From the NCBI RefSeq assembly GCF_000686665.1, contig NZ_JMLH01000032.1, positions 1 to 32,453 on the forward strand: a stretch of 32,453 bases of DNA, written 5' to 3'. The notes under the pieces are model-generated. The model had not been told where the DNA came from. It saw only the letters and a list, made by a program, of their open reading frames with translations, and ran no database searches. Position numbers and translations under genes: made by a program. The DNA is from Thomasclavelia saccharogumia DSM 17460. GTDB taxonomy: Bacteria; Bacillota_I; Bacilli_A; Erysipelotrichales; Coprobacillaceae. Shown here piece after piece: positions 24,650 to 31,934 of this stretch; within the stretch, counting starts at the first letter, position 1, and every line of letters begins with the position of its first letter.

Positions 24650-26389
24650 TTGCGTTATTTAAATAGAAAACCAAATTATGATAAATATCCGGTAACAAAT
24701 ATTATTGGATATGATGGTGGAATTGAAGGATATAAAGCAATTATCAAAAAAATTTTAGAACATTTAGGTAATAAAAAAATAATAGTTGTAGATTGTTATC
24801 CAGGTGTAAATGATGAAGAAGTATTAACAGCATTAATAAAGGGATTAAAACCTGATCATGTTATTAAAAGTGTTGATATGTTTTATGATGAGGCAGTTTT
24901 GACCTCTATGATGTCGATGCATTTAACAGATGATCGTGTAAGAGGAATAATGTATTATGGACAAATGATGGATTTTATTGATGAGAAAAAAAGAAGCATG
25001 TTTCAAAAACAAGTAAGTAGATGTAGTGGTATTTGTCTTATTTATGGTGTTGGAGCAAGTTTGATTACAAAAGGTGATCTTCTCGTTTATGCAGATTTAG
25101 CAAGATGGGAAATTCAATTAAGATATCGTAAGGGAATGCCAAACTTTAAATGTCATAATAATGATGAAGATATTCTAAGAAAATATAAACGCGGTTTTTT
25201 TATTGAATGGAGAATAGCTGATAAACTTAAACGCGATTTATATGATGACATTGATTTTTATTTAGATACAAATAAAGCTGATCAACCTAAGATGATTTCT
25301 GGCGAAGCTTTCAGGGCAGGGTTAAAACAAATAAGTCAAAGACCATTTAGATTAGTCCCATATTTTGATCCTGGTGTTTGGGGTGGACAGTGGATGAAAG
25401 AAGTATGTAAATTAGATTTAAATGAAGATAACTTTGCCTGGAGTTTTGATGGTGTTCCAGAAGAAAATAGTCTTTATTTGAAATATGGCGATATTGTTAT
25501 TGAGACACCAGCTATGAATGTTGTTCAATATCAACCAGAAAATTTATTAGGAGAAAAGAATTTTGCACGTTTTGGAGCAGAATTTCCAATTAGATTTGAT
25601 TTTCTTGATACTATGGAAGGACAAAATTTAAGTTTGCAGGTTCATCCTTTAACTGAGTATATTAAATCTTATTTTGGAATGACCTATACTCAAGATGAAA
25701 GTTATTATATTTTGGATTGTCAAGAAGGTGGCGGAGTTTTTTTAGGGCTAAAGGAAGATATTCAAAAAGAAGAGATGATTGATGAATTAAAACGAGCTCA
25801 AGCTGGTGAAGGGTCATTCAATGTACAACGTTATATTAACTTTTTTGAAGCTAAAAAACATGATCATTATCTTATTCCCGCTGGAACAGTTCATTGTTCA
25901 TCAGCAAATTGTATGGTTTTAGAAGTTAGTGCGACACCATATATTTTTACATTTAAACTTTGGGATTGGGATCGTCTAGGATTAGATGGCCTTCCCCGCC
26001 CAATTCATATTGAAGATGGCAAAAAGAATATTCAATGGAATCGGACAACAACATGGGTGAAAGATAATTTAGTTAATCATTTTGAACTTATTGAAAATAA
26101 TGATGACTATACTGAAGTGAAAACTGGATTACATGAATTAGAATTTATTGAAACAAGAGTTATAACAAGTCGTACAAAAACTTTTCATCAGACAAATGGT
26201 GGAGTTAATATGTTAAATCTGGTAGAGGGAACAAGTGCAGTGATTGAAAGTCCTATAAATGCCTTTGATCCGTTTGTCCTACATTATGTCGAGACTGTTA
26301 TTATTCCTGCAAGTGTAAAACAATTTACGATTAGACCAGAAGGTCCAGATGAGGAAATCAAAGTTTTGAAAGCGTATGTCAGAAATTGA
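24650..26389 (+). CDS. manA: Class I phosphomannose isomerase with extra N-terminal domain
   Basis: 579 residues, starting at TTG behind GGGGTGATGG. Residues about 230-579 are the class I mannose-6-phosphate isomerase cupin fold: PYFDPGVWGGQWMKE, LSLQVHPLTEY (zinc-binding Gln and His), HDHYLIPAGTVHCSS and FTFKLWDWDR. It should interconvert mannose-6-phosphate and fructose-6-phosphate for mannose use or glycoconjugate supply. Residues 1-210 form an additional alpha/beta domain (KKIIVVDCYPGVNDEEV, then LIYGVGAS) that resembles a nucleoside-kinase fold without a P-loop. This long form is seen in various Firmicutes and may have a regulatory role. The enzymatic call is firm for the C-terminal part only. 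Confidence 0.85.
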   Translation: MRYLNRKPNYDKYPVTNIIGYDGGIEGYKAIIKKILEHLGNKKIIVVDCYPGVNDEEVLTALIKGLKPDHVIKSVDMFYDEAVLTSMMSMHLTDDRVRGIMYYGQMMDFIDEKKRSMFQKQVSRCSGICLIYGVGASLITKGDLLVYADLARWEIQLRYRKGMPNFKCHNNDEDILRKYKRGFFIEWRIADKLKRDLYDDIDFYLDTNKADQPKMISGEAFRAGLKQISQRPFRLVPYFDPGVWGGQWMKEVCKLDLNEDNFAWSFDGVPEENSLYLKYGDIVIETPAMNVVQYQPENLLGEKNFARFGAEFPIRFDFLDTMEGQNLSLQVHPLTEYIKSYFGMTYTQDESYYILDCQEGGGVFLGLKEDIQKEEMIDELKRAQAGEGSFNVQRYINFFEAKKHDHYLIPAGTVHCSSANCMVLEVSATPYIFTFKLWDWDRLGLDGLPRPIHIEDGKKNIQWNRTTTWVKDNLVNHFELIENNDDYTEVKTGLHELEFIETRVITSRTKTFHQTNGGVNMLNLVEGTSAVIESPINAFDPFVLHYVETVIIPASVKQFTIRPEGPDEEIKVLKAYVRN

Positions 26390-26524
26390 AATAGCAATAA
26401 AAATATTGAGTGCAGCAATAATTATCAATTTGTTAAAAATGTATTTGAATTAAATATAATATTTATTGTAAAATTTAGTATTATTATAAGTTTTTGCTCA
26501 ATGAAAAGAGGATAAAGTCATTGA

Positions 26525-26561
26525 AGATTGAAATCTATGGGGATAGAGTTCAATCTTTTTT
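26525..26561 (+). terminator. Terminator between isomerase and Sir2 genes
   Basis: AGATTGAA with TTCAATCT, inner stem CTAT-GGGG-ATAG, followed by a T-run (26556-26561). Confidence 0.8.
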
Positions 26562-26659
26562 CATTAATATTCTAATAAAAAAATGATATAAATCATTGAT
26601 TTAACTATTTAATATTTTATAAATTAAAAGTATTTAAAATGTAAGAAGATAGATTTTGT

Positions 26660-26687
26660 TTGATAAATCCAATTAAAGTGATATGCT
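26660..26687 (+). promoter_or_regulatory. Candidate promoter of the Sir2 operon
   Basis: TTGATA (26660-26665), 16-base spacer, TATGCT (26682-26687), 66 bases before the Sir2 start. In such AT-rich DNA other matches are possible. Confidence 0.35.
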
Positions 26688-26753
26688 AGTTATATAAGAA
26701 TTAGATATTAATAAAATATTAATTTATAAAAAATAGAGAAAGAAGGAAGAAAT

Positions 26754-27314
26754 ATGAAAATTTTAGCTTTTACAGGAGCAGGAATTAGTAAACAAAGCAA
26801 TATTCCAACTTTTATGGAACGTCCCGATGTTAGAGAAAAATTATTTAGAAGTTATGCTAATGTTCATCATGAAGAATACAATGAAGTAATCAAACAATTA
26901 AAAGCTAATATGAATGGGGCAAAACCTAATGATGGACATATTGCCTTAGCTGAATATAATATTCCAGTTATTACTATGAATATTGATGGATTGCACAAGT
27001 TAGCTGGCAGTGAAGCACTAGAACTGCATGGTGGATTACCTGAAGATGATGAAATGGATATAGCATACTCTTTATATAACAAACCGGTATTATATGGTGA
27101 TCCGGCACCAAATTATCAAAAAGCCTACGAAATGGTATATACATTACAGCCAGAAGATGTATTTTTAGTTGTGGGATGTTCATTTCATACAGGAATATCA
27201 GTAGATTTAAGAGAAATAGCAAAAAGCAGAGGAGCAAGAATTATAGAAATTCAGGAAGATGCTGCTCATAATGTAAGAAAAACATTAGAAGAATTAATAG
27301 GAGATATGAAATAA
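26754..27314 (+). CDS. Compact Sir2-family NAD-dependent protein
   Basis: A 186-residue Sir2 protein, shorter than usual (about 230-250). The NAD-binding motifs are intact: FTGAGIS (residues 6-12), MNIDGLH (75-81, with Asn76, Asp78 and His81) and the catalytic LHGG (His92). The C-terminus has VVGCSFHTG and ARIIEIQE. The zinc-finger module with four cysteines is absent; only one Cys is seen. Sir2 proteins deacylate lysine residues or, in defence systems, degrade NAD. It overlaps the ATPase start by one base (TAATG), which indicates translational coupling, so a shared role with the next two genes is plausible. A similar C-terminal end is found again at 31510-31590. Confidence 0.85.
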   Translation: MKILAFTGAGISKQSNIPTFMERPDVREKLFRSYANVHHEEYNEVIKQLKANMNGAKPNDGHIALAEYNIPVITMNIDGLHKLAGSEALELHGGLPEDDEMDIAYSLYNKPVLYGDPAPNYQKAYEMVYTLQPEDVFLVVGCSFHTGISVDLREIAKSRGARIIEIQEDAAHNVRKTLEELIGDMK

Positions 27315-28561
27315 TGGAAAATATTTATGTTACGAATTTAAAAATTAAATCGCTTAGGCATTTACATAATATAGAAATACCCTTATCTGATAATAAAAAG
27401 AATTTAATTCTTACTGGAAAAAATGGCAGTGGGAAAACGAGTGTATTAGATGCACTTTCTAAATATCTAGATAGTGTTGCTAATAATTCTGATTTTCAAG
27501 AATATGAATCATCTTTATCATATAACATGCAACGATTAGATATAGCCCGAAATAATAATGATATAGAAAAAATTAACGATTATGAAAGATTTGTAAAAAT
27601 GTACAAAAATAAAATTCTTAATACAAGAAATGGTTTAGAAGTATTGTTTAATGTTAAGCCGGCATCTATTTTTAGATACTATAATAATGGAGAATTTGTT
27701 TTGGCATATTATAAAGCTGATAGAATATTTCAAATCGAAGAAGTAAAAAATGTTGAAAAAGTGAATTTAAATGATAAGTACTCAATTAATGAGAAACCTA
27801 GTTCTAAATTTGTAAAATATCTTGTTGATTTAAAAGTAACACAGGCATTAGCATTGACTGGCGGTAAGAAAGAAAAAGCAGAGCAAATAGAAAATTGGTT
27901 TAAATCATTCGAAGATTATTTGAAAGTTGTTTTCGATGAAAAATCTTTAAAATTAGTATTTGATGAAGATGCTTTTCATTTTTATATTTCTATGAATAAT
28001 AGGGATACTTTTGATTTTAATACTTTATCTAGTGGCTATTCGGCAATACTTGATATTGTTGTTGATTTAATTATGAGAATGGAAAAAAAATCAAATAGAA
28101 AATTTGAATATAATATGCCAGGAATAGTTTTAATTGATGAAATTGAAACACATTTACATTTGGAATTACAAAAAAATATCATGAGTTTATTAACAACTAT
28201 TTTTCCTAATATTCAATTTATTGTAACAACACATTCGCCTTTCATTCTTAATAGTTTAGATAATGTCGTTATTTATGATTTGGAAAATCATATTTTAATT
28301 CAAAACGGATTGACAGACGTTCCATATAAAGGTGTAGTGGAGGGCTATTTTAAGGTTGATTCACTTTCAAAAGAATTAAAAGAAAAATTTGAAAAATATA
28401 AAGAACTAGTAAAAAAAGAGCATTTAGAAGATGAAGATTTTGCTGAAATAGCACGACTTCAAGTTTATTTAGAAGAAATCCCAGATTATCTTGCATTAGA
28501 TATTTCAACTGAATATCAAAACTTGAAATTAGAGTTTGAAGGAAGAAGTGATTTACAATGA
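27314..28561 (+). CDS. AAA/RecF-like ATPase, PtuA-type (Septu-like)
   Basis: A 415-residue ATPase of the SMC/RecF/OLD class. Walker A is GKNGSGKT (residues 35-42). A long charged insertion follows (about 55-210). The signature-like LSSGYS and the Walker B VLIDEIETHLHLE lie near residues 238 and 270-282, followed by the H-loop TTHSPFI. Next to an HNH nuclease gene with a four-base overlap (ATGA at 28558), this matches the two-gene plan of Septu (PtuA plus PtuB), where the ATPase senses infection and the nuclease cuts nucleic acid. The pair is also used as effector in some retrons; no reverse transcriptase is present here. Confidence 0.85.
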   Translation: MENIYVTNLKIKSLRHLHNIEIPLSDNKKNLILTGKNGSGKTSVLDALSKYLDSVANNSDFQEYESSLSYNMQRLDIARNNNDIEKINDYERFVKMYKNKILNTRNGLEVLFNVKPASIFRYYNNGEFVLAYYKADRIFQIEEVKNVEKVNLNDKYSINEKPSSKFVKYLVDLKVTQALALTGGKKEKAEQIENWFKSFEDYLKVVFDEKSLKLVFDEDAFHFYISMNNRDTFDFNTLSSGYSAILDIVVDLIMRMEKKSNRKFEYNMPGIVLIDEIETHLHLELQKNIMSLLTTIFPNIQFIVTTHSPFILNSLDNVVIYDLENHILIQNGLTDVPYKGVVEGYFKVDSLSKELKEKFEKYKELVKKEHLEDEDFAEIARLQVYLEEIPDYLALDISTEYQNLKLEFEGRSDLQ

Positions 28562-29202
28562 TTAAAATTGAAAGAAGTCCAAATCCTCCTGAATCATTAA
28601 AAGAGAAGAAAAAATATGATGGAAAAGATGTTGTTTTACTATTAAAACATGATTTTTATGATAAATGTTATATATGTGGCATTAAACCTGTACAAGATCC
28701 AGAAATAGAGCATCTTTTGCCACATAAAAACGGAACATATCCAGAAAGAAAATTTGATTGGAATAATTTGTTTTTTTCTTGTTCTCATTGCAACAGTGTT
28801 AAAAAACAAAGTAAGTATGATAAAAATGTTTTAGATTGTTGTAAAAGAGATCCTGAAGAACTACTTGATTTTAAAATAAATAGAGAAAACGTTTTGATAG
28901 ATGTAAAAGATAATAAAGACATTGAAGCAAAAACTACAGCTAACTTAGTGAATGAGGTTTTTAATAAAACTAATACAGGGATGCGAATCCATAAATGTCA
29001 AGTAAGGGTTGATGAATTATTGAAAGAAATGAATACTTTATATGATATTTTAGAAAAGTATCAGGGTGGAAATTGTTCTGTAATAATAAGACATTCTTTA
29101 AAAGGATTATTAGATAGGAAATCACCTTTTGCTGAATTTAAAAGAAGTTACATCAGGCATCAAAAAGATCGATATCCAGAATTAATGAGATTTATTAACT
29201 AA
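28558..29202 (+). CDS. HNH endonuclease, PtuB-type (Septu-like)
   Basis: A 214-residue nuclease of the TIGR02646/PtuB-like kind. The zinc and catalytic residues can be followed: CYICG (Cys37, Cys40), the EHLLPH motif (Glu51-His52, His56), then DWNNLFFSCSHCNSVK with Asn70, Cys75, Cys78 and Asn79. The C-terminal half is helical and charged. The start overlaps the ATPase gene. In Septu systems such a protein degrades DNA when the ATPase is triggered. All key residues are present, so it is probably active. Confidence 0.85.
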   Translation: MIKIERSPNPPESLKEKKKYDGKDVVLLLKHDFYDKCYICGIKPVQDPEIEHLLPHKNGTYPERKFDWNNLFFSCSHCNSVKKQSKYDKNVLDCCKRDPEELLDFKINRENVLIDVKDNKDIEAKTTANLVNEVFNKTNTGMRIHKCQVRVDELLKEMNTLYDILEKYQGGNCSVIIRHSLKGLLDRKSPFAEFKRSYIRHQKDRYPELMRFIN

Positions 29203-29392
29203 TAATTGGTATTGGTAAAAGTAGTACTATTTGTAATGTAAAAAAATAATAGAGCAACGGAAAATTTACTTATAAACTGCATAGTAAAAGGCGATAGTTG
29301 AAGAATATTCCTTTAATGTTAGACAGATTCTCAGATAGGTCAAGCAGTTTTTACAACTTTTGAAAGATGTTTCGTATAGATAGGAAGATAGA

Positions 29393-30571
29393 ATGAATTG
29401 GCAGATAAACGAATGTAAAAAGATGGCTATAGTAGATATTTTACAGTCTTCAAATACATTGGAGAAAGTAGAAAAATTTAGATTATATAAAGATGAAATA
29501 AGTGATTGTAGAATTTTTTTGTTCGATGAGGAGTATTCAAATTTTAATGATTCCTTAAAAAATAAAAAAATAGGGCAATGTGGAATTTGGGGAATAGGAA
29601 ATTATACAAAAACTTGGATTTTGGATTCAAAACATATTTCGGAAAGGATTTTAGTTCAAGTTGGTAAAACTTTAGATTTTGATTTGAACATTCTTACATA
29701 CTTAAACAAAATAATGGTAGGACGTAAAATAAATATTGATAAAGTTGAATTTTCAAATTATCTTAATTATATAAAAAAAGAAGGATTTCAAATCGGTATA
29801 ACAACAGCACTTATGGAGAGAGTGCGAACACGTGTTGACTTATATATCCTTTCTGAAATGATAACGTCTTTTGTAAAGTTTGATAATATTCCATTGATTA
29901 ATGGGAACTTAGAAAATATTTACTTGTCTTCCAATGATTATATGAGAATAAAACGAATATATGATATGGCGCTTGGTCAAATGGATGAGACAATGGAACA
30001 ATTTAATTTGGTATGTTGTTGTGTGATGAAAGCCTTTTTAATAAAAACAAATGATATTGTTTTAGATAAAAGTAAAAAAGTTGAGAAATTTATAGATTAT
30101 TGTTTAAATGTGCTGAATTGTTATTTGGAAAAAGAAATTGTAATATTATCTTTATATATTATGGATGATAGTAGAGCACATAAAACATTCAAAAAGTTAA
30201 AAAACAATTCTGATATCATAAAAAATGTTTTGAATGTTACATGGGATATTTACCATATTAGACTTATAGAAGAGATTATGTTATGGGATAATATGAAAAA
30301 TCCAGAACGAGTCATTCTTTCTTATTTTGGTACAGCAGATAATGGGATTATTGATGCTATGCAAATTAATCCAGTTAAGGCATTTATTATAATAGATGAT
30401 TATTCGGTTTCTATCCATCAAATGAATATTAAAGATGTATGTAAAAATGAAGAACTATTAAAAAATGGATATTTGAATACGAACATAAGAGGAAAGAAGA
30501 TTAAAAAATTAAATTTCATGAAAATTAGAGAACAATTAGAGTCTGAGATTTTAGAGAAAGTTGATTCTTGA
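29393..30571 (+). CDS. Unrecognised 392-residue protein in the defence island
   Basis: A soluble, mostly alpha-helical protein of 392 residues with its own ribosome site (TAGGAAGATAG) after a 190-base gap. No motif of a known family is clear. The N-terminal part reads CRIFLFDEEYSNFNDSLK, then CGIWGIGNYTKTWILDSKHI and TLDFDLNILTYLNKI, which has a vague PIN-like look with scattered acidic residues. The middle contains a cysteine cluster (NLVCCCVMKAF). Near the C-terminus is AFIIIDDYSVSIHQMN. It follows the Septu-like pair and could be a sensor, a toxin or unrelated cargo. I do not assign a function. Confidence 0.55.
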   Translation: MNWQINECKKMAIVDILQSSNTLEKVEKFRLYKDEISDCRIFLFDEEYSNFNDSLKNKKIGQCGIWGIGNYTKTWILDSKHISERILVQVGKTLDFDLNILTYLNKIMVGRKINIDKVEFSNYLNYIKKEGFQIGITTALMERVRTRVDLYILSEMITSFVKFDNIPLINGNLENIYLSSNDYMRIKRIYDMALGQMDETMEQFNLVCCCVMKAFLIKTNDIVLDKSKKVEKFIDYCLNVLNCYLEKEIVILSLYIMDDSRAHKTFKKLKNNSDIIKNVLNVTWDIYHIRLIEEIMLWDNMKNPERVILSYFGTADNGIIDAMQINPVKAFIIIDDYSVSIHQMNIKDVCKNEELLKNGYLNTNIRGKKIKKLNFMKIREQLESEILEKVDS

Positions 30572-30895
30572 AAATATAAAATGGATTAGTTTTACAATTT
30601 CTGAATTTAGTTTCAATGTAATTTGCTTTTCTGAACTATTTGAATTTAAGAGGATGATTTAACTTGTAACATCCCAGATATCTAACAGTGGAATACAAAT
30701 ATAATAGGAAACAGTATCAAAAAGTCTCGGAACACAGATTATACGTAAGCTATTTGACGCTTACTGAATAGTGAGTTAGTATAAAATAAAGAAAAGTGTG
30801 TATGAATAACTTGAGTATAGAAGAAAATAATATATTTATGCAATGAACTAAGTTTTTTTGAGGGAGTTATAAATTTTTGAGGAGGTATTAGCAAA
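30572..30895 (+). other. Intergenic stretch, possible GNAT promoter only
   Basis: No gene of significant length. A possible promoter for the acetyltransferase gene is TTGACG (30754-30759), 17-base spacer, TAGTAT (30777-30782). The -35 box lies in a weak hairpin, GTAAGC (30745) with GCTTAC (30759). The rest is AT-rich without recognised structure. Confidence 0.4.
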
Positions 30896-31408
30896 ATGAT
30901 TTGTAAAATAAGAAAATGGACATTAACAGATGCAAATGACTTAGCAATAGTTCTTTCCAACAAAAAAATACAAAATAATCTTCGAGATGGGTTGCCATAT
31001 CCTTATACAAAACAAGATGGAATAGATTATATTTCTACTATTCTTTCTGCAGATGAAAATAAAACATTCGTTTTTGCTATTACGATAGATGACAAAGCGA
31101 TTGGGAGTATTGGCATATTTCGACAAGAAAACATTCATAGACAGACTGCTGAATTAGGATATTACATTGCTGAAGAATACTGGGGCAAGGGAATTATGAC
31201 CGAAGCTGTAAAACAAATTTGTGAATATGTTTTTAATAAAAGTGATATTATTCGTATTTACGCTGAACCATTTGCATATAATGCTGCGTCTTGTAGAGTA
31301 CTTGAAAAAGCAGGGTTTCAATGTGAAGGCACATTACGAAGCAATGCTATCAAAAATGGTAAAGTTGTTGACATGAAAATGTATTCTTTGCTAAAAACAA
31401 AAATATAA
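30896..31408 (+). CDS. GNAT N-acetyltransferase (RimJ/RimL-like)
   Basis: 170 residues, GNAT fold of the Acetyltransf_3 type. Visible features are the N-terminal RKWTLTDANDLAIVLSN, the central strand FVFAITIDDKAIGSIGIF, the ELGYYIAEEYWGKGIMTEA motif that binds acetyl-CoA, and the closing NAASCRVLEKAGFQCEGTLR. It transfers an acetyl group to an amine on a small molecule, drug or protein; the substrate is unknown. Perfect ribosome site GAGGAGG. It is the last complete gene of the accessory island. Confidence 0.92.
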   Translation: MICKIRKWTLTDANDLAIVLSNKKIQNNLRDGLPYPYTKQDGIDYISTILSADENKTFVFAITIDDKAIGSIGIFRQENIHRQTAELGYYIAEEYWGKGIMTEAVKQICEYVFNKSDIIRIYAEPFAYNAASCRVLEKAGFQCEGTLRSNAIKNGKVVDMKMYSLLKTKI

Positions 31409-31509
31409 ATTTAATTTTTAAAAGATAAATAAATTTGAATATACTTGTTAAAAACATGAATTTGGTGGAAATGATATATAGTAAGTTGGTTTGTAATTTA
31501 GAATCAGTT

Positions 31510-31590
31510 AAAAGTAAAAGAGCAAGAATTATAGAAATTCAAGAAGCTGGCGCTAGTCATTTAAGAAAGTTTTTAGGGCAAATATTTTAA
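31510..31590 (+). pseudogene. C-terminal remnant of a Sir2 gene
   Basis: Translation gives KSKRARIIEIQEAGASHLRK and a short end with stop, close to the end of the Sir2 protein at 26754-27314 (KSRGARIIEIQEDAAHNVRK). A 22-base block is identical (27232-27253 and 31520-31541). Upstream of 31507 the frame continues to an ATG at 31471, but that part does not resemble Sir2. So only the 3' end of a second Sir2 gene is left. It marks the far side of the accessory island. Confidence 0.7.
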
Positions 31591-31607
31591 AATAAATAGC
31601 AAATTAA

Positions 31608-31636
31608 TTGACATTTAAATAAATAATGAGTATCAT
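31608..31636 (+). promoter_or_regulatory. Promoter of the aroF T-box transcript
   Basis: Perfect TTGACA (31608-31613), 17-base spacer and TATCAT (31631-31636). It is located directly upstream of the T-box leader. Confidence 0.75.
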
Positions 31637-31642
31637 GAATCT

Positions 31643-31910
31643 ATAGATTAAATACGATGAATTGAAATAGTAGACTAGGCATTTAGGCAAAGAGAGTACT
31701 GGGCTGGTGTGACGGTATCCAAATAAATAGTTGAATACATCAAGGAGTAGAATGTTGAATTGAGTAGGCATCTCCGGTTACACCCGTTAAAGTGTCAGAG
31801 TATGAACTATATAATAAATAGCGTACTTGATGAGGCTGATAGGGTGATCTATTAGTGAATAAAGGTGGTACCACGAAGTTATCTCGTCCTTTGATCAGGA
31901 CGAGTTTTTT
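31643..31910 (+). promoter_or_regulatory. T-box riboswitch leader, probably tyrosine-specific
   Basis: The typical parts are in order: Stem I 5' strand with a GATGA and an AGTA element (31656-31672), the distal AGAGAG...CTGGTG region (31691-31709), the 3' strand with GAATACATC (31734-31742), and the T-box itself AAAGGTGGTACCACG (31861-31875). A terminator closes the leader, CTCGTCCT and AGGACGAG plus T6 (31883-31910). By alignment to the usual GAA-NNN-AUC pattern the specifier is TAC (31736-31738), tyrosine. Uncharged tRNA-Tyr would stabilise the antiterminator and switch on aroF. T-box identity is firm; the specifier is a reading from memory of the consensus. Confidence 0.92.
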
Positions 31911-31934
31911 GTTTATTTATAGGAGGAAAAGAAA

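Larger units (their letters stand above)
26390..26753 (+). other. Intergenic stretch with terminator and Sir2 promoter
   Basis: No gene is visible. It contains a small inverted repeat (TCAATGA and TCATTGA near 26498-26524) followed directly by the terminator at 26525-26561, then AT-rich DNA with a candidate promoter for the Sir2 operon. The terminator lies 130 bases past the isomerase stop. The leader between could be a small RNA, but the upstream promoter is not convincing. Confidence 0.5.

Noticed and set aside
27314-29202. Retron with Septu-like effector
   Set aside because: No reverse transcriptase gene and no msr/msd-type inverted repeat around the pair.
29205-29250. Frame with IGIGKSSTICNVKK, similar to a Walker A motif, after the HNH gene
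   Set aside because: Only 14 or so codons, no start or ribosome site and no other ATPase motif nearby; probably chance in AT-rich DNA, at most a tiny relic.
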